Assembly: GCF_014851565.1 (NCBI RefSeq)
Contig: NZ_JACVAA010000002.1
Coordinates: 124,001-188,000, forward strand
DNA: 64,000 nucleotides
Direction: 5' to 3'
Source: Pseudomonas sp. PDM15
GTDB lineage: Bacteria; Pseudomonadota; Gammaproteobacteria; Pseudomonadales; Pseudomonadaceae
Below, one piece after another: positions 13,694-24,900 of this stretch; position 1 is the first letter of the stretch, and each line of letters begins with the position of its first letter. The position numbers and the translations under genes were made by a program. The notes beneath the pieces are model-generated. The model saw only the letters and a list, made by a program, of their open reading frames with translations. It was not told the DNA's origin and ran no database searches.

Positions 13694-13725
13694 CAAAAAA
13701 CAAACCCCGGCTTGTGGCCGGGGTT
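13694..13725 (-). terminator. Rho-independent terminator of acs
   Basis: On the minus strand, CCCCGGC-CACAA-GCCGGGG is followed by a TTTGTTTTTT tract, about 25 bp beyond the acs stop codon. This is a textbook intrinsic terminator. It also insulates acs from the aot operon downstream. Confidence 0.9.
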
Positions 13726-13749
13726 CTGCACGTCAGCGCAACCGCCCGA

Positions 13750-15705
<1,956 letters not shown>

Positions 15706-15726
15706 GTGGATACCTCGGCGGCGCGG

Positions 15727-15734
15727 TTGTTTTT
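15727..15734 (-). promoter_or_regulatory. A-rich Hfq/Crc-type motif before acs
   Basis: The minus strand reads AAAAACAA, an exact AANAANAA (CA) motif, 22 nt upstream of the acs start codon. In pseudomonads such motifs bind Hfq with Crc and block translation while preferred carbon sources remain. Similar motifs precede hpd and iorAB in this window. Confidence 0.5.
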
Positions 15735-15828
15735 GTATGCCGCCTTTTGTATCCCCCGCCCTTTCGTGGGGCCATTCGACCATGGTCTTACCGCTCTACG
15801 ACCATAGTCTCGAACGATTTTTGCGGAC

Positions 15829-15856
15829 AAAAAAAAGGCGACCCACCAGGGCCGCC
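15829..15856 (-). terminator. Rho-independent terminator downstream of phhR
   Basis: Minus strand: GGCGGCCC-TGGT-GGGTCGCC followed by eight T residues, an 8-bp stem with one G-U pair. It lies 200 bp after the phhR stop and 120 bp before acs, so it ends phhR-strand transcription before the acs promoter. Confidence 0.8.
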
Positions 15857-15984
15857 GCCAATTCATTCCGGGGAGGAATGTCAGAAACGCAGTCCGATTC
15901 GCAGGAGTCGGACGAGTGACTTTTTACCTGCCTGTCACTTCTTCAGCCATTGCACCAAGGTCGTAGTCCCGCCTTGACGCTAAG
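15857..15984 (-). other. Unannotated spacer with tandem short hairpins
   Basis: Between the phhR terminator and the REP element, the minus strand has two further inverted repeats, GTCCGA/TCGGAC and CATTCC/GGAATG. Followed by the terminator hairpin, these give three stems in about 100 nt. This could be the folded 3' end of the phhR message or a small RNA. No coding frame of convincing quality is present. Confidence 0.25.
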
Positions 15985-16041
15985 TAGCCCGGACTTCAGT
16001 CCGGGGGCGCAGGTAACTGCCCCGGACTGAAGTCCGGGCTA
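15985..16041. repeat. REP-like palindrome (tagcccgga family)
   Basis: TAGCCCGGACTTCAGTCCGG (left) and its inverted copy ending CCGGACTGAAGTCCGGGCTA (right) are separated by 15 bp. Related elements lie at 28443-28501, 34651-34709 and 38760-38784. This is a Pseudomonas REP-type pair positioned just downstream of phhR. Confidence 0.8.
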
Positions 16042-16056
16042 CGTCTTGTCCCGCCC

Positions 16057-17610
16057 CTACTCTTTGCCCAGTCCATGCTGACGCAGCTTGTTGGCGATGG
16101 TGGTGTGCGACACGCCGAGGCGCTTGCCCAGTTGGCGGCTGCTCGGATGCTCGGCATACAGGCGCTCCAGCACCGCCTTCTCGAAGCGGCCGAGGATGGT
16201 GTCCAGATCGCCCTCGACGGAGAACTCGCCCAGCGGCTGTGGCGCGCCATAGTCCGGCAGGCGGATATGCTCGGCCTTGACCGTACCGCCGTCGCACAAC
16301 GACACGGCCTGGAACAGCACGTTCTCCAGCTGGCGCACGTTACCGGGCCAGTGGTAGTGGACCATGCGTTCGAAGGCCGGTGCCGCCAGCTTGGGCAGCG
16401 GGCAGCCGATCTGCCGACTGGCCGAGTCGAGGAAGTGCTCCACCAGCGGCGCCAGGCCATCCAGACACTCGCGCAGCGGCGGAATATGTAGGCTGAGCAC
16501 GTTGAGGCGGTGGTACAGGTCCTGGCGGAACTCACCCTTGGCGCACAGCTCGGACAGGTCGACCTGAGTAGCGCAGATCACCCGCACATCCAGGTACACC
16601 TCCTCGTCGCTGCCGACGCGGCGGAAGCAGCCGTCCTGCAGAAAGCGCAGCAGCTTGGCCTGCAGGCGCGGGCTCATCTCGCCGACGCCGTCGAGAAACA
16701 GCGTGCCGCCGGCGGTCAGCTCCAGCAGGCCGAGCTTGCCTTCCGGCCGCGCACCCTCGAAGGCGCCTGGGCCATAGCCGAACAGCTCGGTTTCGGCCAT
16801 GGACTCGGGCAGACCGGCGCAGTTGAGCGCCATGAACGGCGACTGCCCGCGCGGGCTGGCCAGGTGGCAAGCGCGGGCCAGCAGCTCCTTGCCGGTACCG
16901 GTCTCACCCTCGATCAGCAGTGGCGCGTCCAGCGGCGCCATGCGCCGAGCCTCGCGCACCACGGCGGCCATCACTTTCGAGCTCTGGAAGATCGAGTCGA
17001 AGCCGCGCAGCTCCTGTTTGCGCACGTGGTAGATGCGCTCGCCGACGCGGTCGGCGCGGTGCAGGGTGAGCACAGCGCCGGCCAGCGCCTCGCTCTCGTC
17101 ATGCTCGGACTGCAGCGGGGCGATGTCGGCGAGGAAGATGTCGCCCTTCACCTTCACCCGCAGGCCGTTGACCCGCGACTTGTTGGCGCGCACCAGCTCG
17201 GGCAGGTCGAAGTCCTCGATATAGCGCGACAGCGCCATGCCCGGCACCTCGTCCACGCGCACGCCGAGCAACTGGGCGGCGCTGCGATTGGCGGCGACGA
17301 TGCTGCCGCCCATGTCGATGGACAGCACCGGGAAATCCAGCGCGCCGAGCAGCGCATTGAGCTCCAGATGGCGGCGCTCGCTGGGCATCAAGCCGACGCG
17401 CTTGACCCCGAACACGCCGGCGATGGCCTCCAGCTTGGGCCGCAGGGCCTGGAACTGCAGGTTGATCAGGTTCGGGCAGTGCAGGTAGATGGCGTTGCCC
17501 TGCTCGCCACCGACTTCGCCGCGGGCGACGTTGATGCCGTAATCGACCAGCAGTTCGAGAATGTCGCGCAGGATGCCGACACGGTTCTGGCAATGGACTT
17601 TGATACGCAT
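16057..17610 (-). CDS. phhR: Aromatic amino acid regulator PhhR (TyrR family)
   Basis: Activator of phenylalanine/tyrosine catabolism. From ATG 17610 it has 517 residues: an N-terminal ACT domain (MRIKVHCQNRVGILRDILEL), a PAS domain (about 80-185), an AAA+ domain with Walker A EGETGTGKE and Walker B GGTLFLDGVGEM, and a C-terminal Fis-type helix-turn-helix (LGKRLGVSHTTIANKLRQHG). The sigma54 contact loop reads GAFEGA rather than GAFTGA, a change seen in TyrR-like proteins that act with sigma70. A candidate PhhR box lies 97 bp upstream. In P. aeruginosa phhR is next to phhABC; here 8 kb of signalling genes separate them. Confidence 0.93.
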   Translation of the reverse strand: MRIKVHCQNRVGILRDILELLVDYGINVARGEVGGEQGNAIYLHCPNLINLQFQALRPKLEAIAGVFGVKRVGLMPSERRHLELNALLGALDFPVLSIDMGGSIVAANRSAAQLLGVRVDEVPGMALSRYIEDFDLPELVRANKSRVNGLRVKVKGDIFLADIAPLQSEHDESEALAGAVLTLHRADRVGERIYHVRKQELRGFDSIFQSSKVMAAVVREARRMAPLDAPLLIEGETGTGKELLARACHLASPRGQSPFMALNCAGLPESMAETELFGYGPGAFEGARPEGKLGLLELTAGGTLFLDGVGEMSPRLQAKLLRFLQDGCFRRVGSDEEVYLDVRVICATQVDLSELCAKGEFRQDLYHRLNVLSLHIPPLRECLDGLAPLVEHFLDSASRQIGCPLPKLAAPAFERMVHYHWPGNVRQLENVLFQAVSLCDGGTVKAEHIRLPDYGAPQPLGEFSVEGDLDTILGRFEKAVLERLYAEHPSSRQLGKRLGVSHTTIANKLRQHGLGKE

Positions 17611-17706
17611 GGCGGGTTCTCGGCTCTTGTGATCGGCCTCTTGCGTCAAGAATACGTGACGATAAGACGAATAGTCTCGCGAAGGACCGCACGAAACCCG
17701 GCAAAA

Positions 17707-17724
17707 CGTAATCTTTCCATTACA
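17707..17724. promoter_or_regulatory. Candidate PhhR/TyrR box between phhR and the ToxR-like gene
   Basis: CGTAAT-CTTTCC-ATTACA matches the 18-bp TyrR-type palindrome TGTAAA-N6-TTTACA at nine of twelve positions with exact spacing. It lies 97 bp upstream of phhR and 58 bp upstream of the divergent wHTH gene, so PhhR could regulate itself and the neighbour. A similar box precedes phhA. Confidence 0.5.
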
Positions 17725-17781
17725 CCGCACCCGGCATTCGCCGGCTAACCTCCTAGGGGTCGAGCCACCGGCTAGGAACGC

Positions 17782-18567
17782 ATGAGCATCTACGTCATCA
17801 ACGACCTGATCCACTTCGACAGCGAGGCTTTCACTCTCTATCGCGCGGATGCGCCCGCCGAGCCGCTGCGCATCGGCGCCATCGCCAGTCGCTGCCTGGG
17901 CCTGCTGTTGCAGGCCAATGGAGAGATCGTCGGCAAGCGCGAGCTGATGGCCGGAGCCTGGGGCGCGTTCGGCCTGGAGGTGACGGAGAACAGCCTGGCC
18001 CAGGTGGTGCGCCAGTTGCGCGTGGCGTTGGACAAGCTGCAGCCGGGTCAGGAGTTGATCCTCACCGTGCCGCGCATCGGCTACCGCATCAACGAGCGAG
18101 TACAGCTGCTCGACGCCGCACCGCCCGAGGCCCCGGCTGAACCGATTCCCGCACCCACTTTGCCGGTGCAGCCTGCGCCCGCCCCGGCACAGTCATCTCA
18201 CTCACCGCGCCACAGCGACTGGCCGGGCCGCCTGACCCTGGCCGCTGTCGTGCTGGCCTGCTGGGTGCTGTTGTTCAAACTGCCGGGGCTGCTCTATCCC
18301 ATCCCCCTGTCCGAACGGCCATTCGTGGAGGCCGACATGCGGCGCCTGGACGGCGTCACCCTGCATCTGGAGAACATGCCGGCGGCGGCGCTGCGCCCGG
18401 ATAACGAAGAACTCGCCGCCCGCGCCCGGCAGCTCGGCCAGGCCCTTGCGCTGGACGATCTGCATGTCTACCGCTTCGCCGGCCAGGATCGCAGCCTGAA
18501 CCTGCTGTGCAGCGGCGAGCTGCAGCCGGGCGACAGTCACTGCCTGGGGTTGCAGGTCGATGAATAG
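17782..18567 (+). CDS. ToxR/CadC-like membrane-anchored winged-helix regulator
   Basis: A 261-residue one-component regulator. Residues 5-110 form an OmpR/PhoB-type winged helix (IASRCLGLLLQANGEIVGKR, then TENSLAQVVRQLRVALDK and LTVPRIGYRI), followed by a proline-rich linker (113-140), one membrane helix (about 150-171) and a roughly 90-residue periplasmic domain. This is the ToxR/CadC plan: DNA-binding inside, sensing outside. The start has AGGA eight bases upstream. It overlaps the next gene by 8 bp. I do not recognise the periplasmic domain. It is a candidate for binding the TTCAG direct repeats upstream of the neighbouring kinase and HD-GYP genes. Confidence 0.8.
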   Translation: MSIYVINDLIHFDSEAFTLYRADAPAEPLRIGAIASRCLGLLLQANGEIVGKRELMAGAWGAFGLEVTENSLAQVVRQLRVALDKLQPGQELILTVPRIGYRINERVQLLDAAPPEAPAEPIPAPTLPVQPAPAPAQSSHSPRHSDWPGRLTLAAVVLACWVLLFKLPGLLYPIPLSERPFVEADMRRLDGVTLHLENMPAAALRPDNEELAARARQLGQALALDDLHVYRFAGQDRSLNLLCSGELQPGDSHCLGLQVDE

Positions 18568-19069
18568 CCTTGCGCGGCGTCATCTGCTCTGGCTGTTCCT
18601 GGCCGGCAGCCTGCTGAGCCTGGGCGCCGGGGTGCTGCTGGGACGGCCCCAGGCGCCGCTCGACCTGGAATGCGGCGGCCGCTCGGCCCTGCTCCTGCCT
18701 GGCAACGAGAGCCAGCAATGGCTGGTGGTGCGCTATGACCTGGACCTGCGGGCGGAGGGCCTGGGCGATTTCAAGGCCCGCTTGCGCCTGCTCGACGTGG
18801 CCAGTGGTCAGGATAGCGGCTACCAGCACCGCGCCACCCGCTTCAGCCATCAGCGCCGGGACCAGCGCCTGCTGCTGCAGGTTCTGCACAGCGGCAGCAG
18901 CCAGACGGGCGACCTGGCACCGGAGAAGCTGGCCGGCCTGGGCCTGTTCCTGTTCAACGAGCAACTGCACCTGAGCTACCCGCTACGCAGGATTGGTCCG
19001 GACAGCCTGCTGATCGATACCGGCCAGGGCGGCGCGGTGTTCTGCACACGCCACCCGTCGCGCAGCTGA
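18560..19069 (+). CDS. ToxS-like membrane-anchored periplasmic partner
   Basis: A 169-residue protein with one N-terminal membrane helix (HLLWLFLAGSLLSLGAGVLLG) and a periplasmic remainder containing two cysteines (LECGG and VFCTRH). It overlaps the wHTH gene by 8 bp, so translation is coupled. Size, topology and position recall ToxS, which stabilises ToxR, or FidL-type partners of CadC-like regulators; sequence identity to ToxS is not evident by eye, so the role is inferred from architecture. It runs convergently into the response-regulator gene at 19073 with a 3-bp gap. Confidence 0.6.
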   Translation: MNSLARRHLLWLFLAGSLLSLGAGVLLGRPQAPLDLECGGRSALLLPGNESQQWLVVRYDLDLRAEGLGDFKARLRLLDVASGQDSGYQHRATRFSHQRRDQRLLLQVLHSGSSQTGDLAPEKLAGLGLFLFNEQLHLSYPLRRIGPDSLLIDTGQGGAVFCTRHPSRS

Positions 19070-19072
19070 GCC

Positions 19073-20656
19073 TCAGGCGCTGCGCACGGCAGCCTGGCCG
19101 TCGAGCAGCGTGGCGCAAGGCAATGTCAGCAGCAGGCAGGTGGTGTTGCGACTGTCGTCCACCTGCAGTTCCAGGGTGCCGCCCTGGGCCTGCGCCAGCG
19201 TCTTCGCCGAATAAGTCCCCAGGCCGGTGCCACCCTGCTTGCCGTGGCTGCTGTATTTGTCGAAGAACACCGAACGGAAGCCCTCCGGCACCGCCGGCTG
19301 GTTCTCCATGCGCAGGCTCAGGCGCTCGCCCAGCTCCAGCTGGAGGCGCACGCGGGTACGCTCCGGCGCCGCCTCGCAGGCATTCTTCAGCAGGTTACCG
19401 AGCAGCGAATAGCACAGCGTGGCATCGCCCCAGGCCAGCAACGGGGTGTCCTGCACGTTGTCCGGCAGGCACAGCTCGATCACCAGTTCCTTGGCCTGGT
19501 ACGTGCTGCGCGCGCCCTCCACCAGCCGGCCGAGCATGGTCGCCAGCTCCACCTCCACCGGTTGCAGCACGAAACGGCCGGTCTCGATGCGGTACAGCTG
19601 CGCTGACAGGTTGACCAGGTCGAGCAGCTGCTGGCCGCCCTCCTCCAGCAGATTGACCATGCGCCGCTGCCCGGGCAGCAGGTTGCCGCCGTCGAGCAGG
19701 CCACGGGCGAGGCCGAGCATGGCGCTGACCGGCGCCTTCAGGTCATGCCGGCCGATCTGCTCGATCTCCTCGCGCAGGCGCGCCAGCTCCAGCAGGTCGT
19801 CGTATTCGGCCTGGGTCCGCCGGTGCCGCTCGACATGGGTGAGCAGGTTGCCGACCTGGCGCTGCAGCAGCTGCGGCTCGATCGGCTTGTGCACGAAGTC
19901 CACCGCGCCCAGCTCTAGGCCACGCTCGCGGGCCTCCGGCTCGGTCATGGCGGTGATGAAGATCAGCGGGATATGGCTGGCCCGCGGGTGGCTGCGCAGC
20001 CGCCCGGCCAGCTCGAAGCCGTCCATGTCCGGCATCATCACGTCGAGCAGGATCAGGTCCGGCGGGTCATCCGAGGTACAGATGGCCAGAGCTGCCTCGC
20101 CGCTGTTGGCCAGGCGCACCCGGTAGTCGCGCATGAACAGGCCGGAGACCAGCCGCAGATTGTCCGGCATGTCGTCCACCACCAGCAGGGTGGCGCGCTT
20201 GTGCTTCTGCTTGGCCGCCGGGGTCGCCTCGGTCCTGCTCGCCAGCACAGCCTGGGCCTGCGGCAGAATCCGCGGTTTGTGGCGCATGGCCCGCGCCAGA
20301 TGCTGGGCCAGGTGCTGCGTGTTGTAAGGCTTGACCAGGATGCTGCTGACACCGTTGGCGATCAACTGGCGGACCTGCTCTCGCTCGCAATCGGCGGTGA
20401 TCATGATGAATGGCAGGTGTGCCAGACGCTCGTCACCGCGCACCTTGAGTAGCAGCTCGAATCCCGTCATCACCGGCATATTCCAGTCGCAGAGGATTAC
20501 GTCCACCCGACGTGACTCCAGAATCCGCAAGGCCTCCAGACCATTGTTGGCCAGCAGTATCTGGCGCGCGCCCAGCGAGCTCAGCTGGTTGCTGTTGATC
20601 CTGCGCATGGAGTCCATGTCATCGACGACAAGGAATACGGTTTGCTCGGTAATCAT
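19073..20656 (-). CDS. Double-receiver histidine kinase (REC-REC-HisKA-HATPase)
   Basis: A soluble 527-residue protein: receiver 1 (residues 1-125, phospho-acceptor D57 in VILCDWNM), receiver 2 (about 155-280, D205 in LILLDVMMPDMDG), a HisKA helix with H304 in GRHDLKAPVSAM, and an ATPase domain with N-box LLGNLLKNACEAAP and G2 box GGTGLGTYSAKTL. The usual DxG of the G1 box is replaced by ENQPAVP. Start is ATG 20656, with GGGAGG 6 nt upstream. It lies 28 bp after the HD-GYP gene. Such proteins receive phosphoryl groups and can pass them on; output is unknown, though the neighbour suggests c-di-GMP turnover. Confidence 0.85.
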   Translation of the reverse strand: MITEQTVFLVVDDMDSMRRINSNQLSSLGARQILLANNGLEALRILESRRVDVILCDWNMPVMTGFELLLKVRGDERLAHLPFIMITADCEREQVRQLIANGVSSILVKPYNTQHLAQHLARAMRHKPRILPQAQAVLASRTEATPAAKQKHKRATLLVVDDMPDNLRLVSGLFMRDYRVRLANSGEAALAICTSDDPPDLILLDVMMPDMDGFELAGRLRSHPRASHIPLIFITAMTEPEARERGLELGAVDFVHKPIEPQLLQRQVGNLLTHVERHRRTQAEYDDLLELARLREEIEQIGRHDLKAPVSAMLGLARGLLDGGNLLPGQRRMVNLLEEGGQQLLDLVNLSAQLYRIETGRFVLQPVEVELATMLGRLVEGARSTYQAKELVIELCLPDNVQDTPLLAWGDATLCYSLLGNLLKNACEAAPERTRVRLQLELGERLSLRMENQPAVPEGFRSVFFDKYSSHGKQGGTGLGTYSAKTLAQAQGGTLELQVDDSRNTTCLLLTLPCATLLDGQAAVRSA

Positions 20657-20684
20657 CAATTGCCTCCCACGATGGCGGCCGGGC

Positions 20685-21833
20685 TCAAGCCGTCTTCGCC
20701 AGCTCCACATTCATCTGCTGGACCTTGGCCTGCAGGCTTTCGTCGGTATCGGCATAGCGCCGCGCAATGTCCCGGAACTCCTCCTCCAAGCTCAGGAAGG
20801 CCTCCACCACAGCCGGGTCGAAGTGACTGCCGCAACCCTCGCGAATGATCGCCACGGCCTTCTCGTGGGGCATCTCCGGTTTGTACACACGACGGCTGAT
20901 CACCGCGTCGTACACGTCGGCGATGGCCATCAATCGGGCGCTGAGGGGGATCGCCTCGCCGTGCAGGCCTTGGGGATAGCCGCTGCCATCCCATTTCTCG
21001 TGGTGGCACAGGGCGATTTCCTTGGCGATGCGCAGGAACGGCACCGGCGCGCCGAGCATTTCCTCGGCCTTCAGCAGGGCCTGATGCCCCATACGCGGGT
21101 GCTGCTTCATCACCTCGAACTCGTGGGGCTCGAAGCGCCCCGGCTTGAGCAGGATATGGTCGGGGATGCCGACCTTGCCGATGTCGTGCAACGGCGCCGA
21201 CTTGTACAGCAGCTCGATGGCCTGGTCGTCCAGCTGGGCGGCGAAGCGCGGCTGCTCGCGCAGCTTCAGGGCCAGCGTGCGGACATAGTTCTGTGTGCGG
21301 CGTAGATGGTTGCCGGTCTCGTTGTCGCGAGTCTCGGCCAGCGAGGCCAGGGCCAGAATGGTGACGTCGTGCACCGCCTGCAGTTCATGGGTGCGCTGCT
21401 CCACTTCCCGGTCAAGCTCGGCGTTGCGCGCACGCAGCTGGTCGGCAGCGGCCTTCAGACGCAGCTGGCTGCGCACCCGCGCCAGCAGCACGGTGGGCTC
21501 GAAGGGCTTGCCCAGATAATCAGTGGCGCCCAGCTCCAGGCCGTGGCTCTCGTCCTCGGCCTGGTCCTTGGCGGTGAGGAAGAGGATCGGCGTGTCGACG
21601 GTGCGCGGATCCTCCTTCAGGCGGCGGCACACCTCATAGCCGTCCATGTCCGGCATCATCACATCCAGCAGTATCAGGTCCGGCGGACTGCGTCGCGCAA
21701 TCTGCAGTGCCTTCTCGCCACCCGAGGCCACCCGCAGGTGATAGTGCGGGCGCAGCAGCTCGCTCATCAGCAGCAGGTTCTCGGGGACATCATCGACCAC
21801 CAGCAGGGTGGCCTTGCGTTCGTTGCTGTTCAT
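20685..21833 (-). CDS. HD-GYP response regulator (c-di-GMP phosphodiesterase)
   Basis: A 382-residue RpfG-type protein: N-terminal receiver with D57 in LILLDVMMPDMDG, a coiled-coil linker (about 125-155) and an HD-GYP domain with HD at 216-217 (LHDIGK), the downstream HP pair in KQHPRMGH, ALCHHEKWDGSGYP and AIADVYDA. All expected metal-binding residues are present, so it should hydrolyse c-di-GMP to GMP or pGpG when activated by phosphorylation. It has its own candidate promoter with four TTCAG repeats 67-103 bp upstream of the ATG. It is followed by the double-receiver kinase gene. Confidence 0.9.
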   Translation of the reverse strand: MNSNERKATLLVVDDVPENLLLMSELLRPHYHLRVASGGEKALQIARRSPPDLILLDVMMPDMDGYEVCRRLKEDPRTVDTPILFLTAKDQAEDESHGLELGATDYLGKPFEPTVLLARVRSQLRLKAAADQLRARNAELDREVEQRTHELQAVHDVTILALASLAETRDNETGNHLRRTQNYVRTLALKLREQPRFAAQLDDQAIELLYKSAPLHDIGKVGIPDHILLKPGRFEPHEFEVMKQHPRMGHQALLKAEEMLGAPVPFLRIAKEIALCHHEKWDGSGYPQGLHGEAIPLSARLMAIADVYDAVISRRVYKPEMPHEKAVAIIREGCGSHFDPAVVEAFLSLEEEFRDIARRYADTDESLQAKVQQMNVELAKTA

Positions 21834-21871
21834 GTCGTCACCTCACATCGGTGCACAGGTTGGATGTCGCC

Positions 21872-21936
21872 ATTGAGGCACGTTGCCTGCCGTGCCGCTC
21901 TGAATTGCCCTGAATCGCGCTGAAATCCTCTGAAAC
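21872..21936 (-). promoter_or_regulatory. TTCAG direct-repeat promoter of the HD-GYP gene
   Basis: Reading on the minus strand, four units TTTCAGAGGA, TTTCAGCGCG, ATTCAGGGCA and ATTCAGAGCG follow one another at exactly 10 bp. A 15-bp gap and then CGTGCCTCAAT (21872-21882) follow. The same arrangement, gap included, precedes the hybrid kinase gene. Ten-bp direct repeats place sites on one helix face, the usual pattern for OmpR/ToxR-type winged-helix dimers or arrays. Confidence 0.7.
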
Positions 21937-21938
21937 CC

Positions 21939-24900
21939 TCATGCAGCTGCCTCCGCCAGACTGCCGACGGCCTCATCCAGGCAGGCCTGCGCCAGGTCGA
22001 AGTCGAATGCCTGCAGCGCCGCCGACAGGCGTGGGGCCTGTGTCGGGAAGGCTGCACGCAGCAGCGGGCCGTGCTCGGCGAAACAGCCCAGGGCCTCGGC
22101 GTCGCAATCCGCCAGCAACTCGTGGAGCTGCTCGCAGACTTGTCGCAGCAGCGTCTCGTCGACCTCGGCGGCGACTTCGACGACGGGCTCCTGCAGCTGG
22201 CGCAGGCAGTGCAGCAGTGGCAGCAGTTCGCCTGCCAGCGCCTGAATCAGCGACGTGCAGACGGAAGCATCGCCACCCTGGCGCAGCTGTTGCTCCAAGT
22301 CCGCCGCGGCACGTGCTACAGCATTTGCGCCGAGAGTGGCGGCGACGCCCTTGCAGCCATGGGCCAGGCGCTCGGCGGTGGCCAGCTCGCCGCCATCCAG
22401 GGCCTCGTCCAGCCGCTCCAGCAGCCTCTCCTGGCTGACCAGAAACTGCTCGAGCAATTGCCGATACAGCACCTCGTTACCGAGCACCCGGCGCAGGCCG
22501 GCGGCCACGTCCACGCCGTCCAACTGCAGGGTCTGCAGCGGCTCGGAGGCCTGCGGTTGGTGGAAGCCATCGCCGAGCCAGCGCTGCAGTACGCCGTGCA
22601 GGGTCTGCGGCTCGAAGGGCTTGCTGATGAAGTCGTTCATGCCGGAGGCCTGGCAGGCTTCACGATCCTCGCGCATGGCATTTGCGGTCATCGCCACCAC
22701 CGGCAGCTCGGCCAGTTGCGGGCGCAGACGTAGCTCGCGGGTGGCGGCCAGGCCGTCCAGCACCGGCATCTGCATGTCCATGAACACCAGGTCATAGCGC
22801 CGCTCTTCGAGCTTATCCAGGGCCTCGCGACCGTTGCCGGCGATATCGACCTGGCAACCCATGGCACGCAGCAGCTCCGCGGCCACCTGCTGGTTCAGCT
22901 CGTTGTCCTCTACCAGCAGCACCTGGCCGCCCAACACCTGGCTGCGGCCCAGGACCACTTCGGCACTGGGTTGCTCGTGCAGCGGCGCATGGGCCAGCTG
23001 CATCCGCGCGGAAAAGCTGAAGGTACTTCCCTCGCCAAGCACGCTACGCACGGCCACGTCGCCGCCCATCAGCAGCGCCAGTTGCTTGGCGATGGCCAGG
23101 CCGAGGCCGGTGCCGCCGTATCGGCGGGTGGTCGAGGCATCCGCCTGCTGGAAGCTGGCGAACAGCTTGGCGCACTGCTGCTCGCTGAGGCCGATGCCGG
23201 TGTCGCTGACGGCGAACTCCAGGCACAGCTCATCTCCACGCGCTTCGCGCAGCGCCACCGAAACCCCGATATGACCGCGCTCGGTGAACTTGACCGCGTT
23301 GCTCAGGTAGTTGAGCAGCACCTGACGCAGGCGCAGCGGGTCGCCGTGCAGCTGGTCCGGCACCTGCGCCGCCACTTCCACGCTCAACGCCAGACCCTTG
23401 CCGTGGATGCGCTCCTGCAGCAGGTCGGTGGTCTCGCGCAGCAGGCGCTGCAGGCTGAAGTCCTGGGTGTCGAGCTGCAGCTTGCCGGCCTCGATCTTGG
23501 AGAAGTCGAGGATATCGTCGAGCACCCCGAGCAAGTGGCGGCTGGAGCTCTTCACCTTGTCCAAGTAGTCGCGCTGGCGCTCGTCCAGCTCGGTGGCCAT
23601 GACCAGGTGGGTCATGCCGATGATGGCGTTCATCGGCGTGCGGATCTCATGGCTCATGTTGGCCAGGAACTCGGCCTTGACCTTGGCCGCCTGCTCGGCC
23701 AGTTCGCGGGCCTCGCGCATGTCCCTAACCGCAGCACGCTGCAGCGAGACGTCCTGAACGACCCAGATCGAGCCATGGGAAAGGTCGCCCGGTATCACCG
23801 CCCGCGCGCTGACCGCGCCCCAGAACAGACTGCCGTCCTTGCGTCGCAGGTGTAGCTCGCGGCGGTAGGTTTCACCCTCATGCAGCAGACGGCGGATCTC
23901 GGAAACGCTGTCCGGCAGCGTGCTGGCTTCGAGCCAGATGATCGGCGACTGTCCCAGCAGCTCGCCCTCGGCGTAGCCGAACACTTCGTGCAGGCTTGAG
24001 TTGGCCTGCACGATGACCTCGCCATTGATGAAGGCGATGCCATTGGGCGCGGCCATGAGAATCGCCCGCTGCTGCTCGTGGGCCAGTTGCAGCCCGCGTT
24101 CATGCTGTTTGCGCAGGCTGAGGTCGCGGATCACCACGCACAGCGACAAGCTATCGTCGCCCAGCGACGGCAGTGCCGACAGACGTACTTCCACGGGGAA
24201 TTCGCTGCCATCGCGGCGTCGGGCCACGCCCTCGCCCATATGGATAGTATCGGGGGCAGCATGGAATGCGCGCAGCAGTTCCACGAAGGGCTCGCGCCAC
24301 CCGTCCGGTAGCAATTGGCGGAAGCGCACTCCAAGCATGCCGCCTAGGGGATAGCCGAAAATGCGCTCGCTCTCCAGGTTGGCCAGCACTATCCGGCCCG
24401 GCTCGTCGAACACCAGCATGCAGTCCGGCGCCGCCTCGACTATGCCGCGGAACCAGCGCTCGGTGGCCGCCAAGGCGCCCTGCTGGGACTCCAGCTGGCT
24501 TGCCTGCTCGCACGCCTGGTGCAGCAGCTCCAGCTTGTACTCTCGCTGCAGCAGCAGGCCCCACCAGGCGCAGATGGGCTCGTGCATGGCATCCAGCAAC
24601 TCCAGCTGGCGAGCGTCCGGCAGCTGATTCAGGTGAATGTCGATCACGCCCTGCTGCTGACCGTCGAGCAGCAGCGGCAGGCGGAAATGTCGGCCGCCGC
24701 CAACGTGCGGTACATCAAACTCCTGCTCATGGAAATCGATGTCGGCGTCCGGCAGCCACTGGTGCAGCAGTTCGCTGAGGCAGGCGACGAACGCCTCACG
24801 ATCCGAGCAGGACTGCAGCTCGAGAGCCAGTTCACCCAGCCGATCCTTGGCCCACTGCTGGGACAGGATCTGCTGGTTGACCTGTCGATAGGCGTCCAGC

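Noticed and set aside
18560..18974. Alternative frames overlapping the ToxS-like gene
   Set aside because: Only the 18560-19069 frame has a membrane helix, coupled start and sensible composition.
21900..21936. CRISPR-like or tandem satellite array at the TTCAG repeats
   Set aside because: Units are only 10 bp with five or six conserved bases and no spacers; position and shared downstream element fit a promoter operator.
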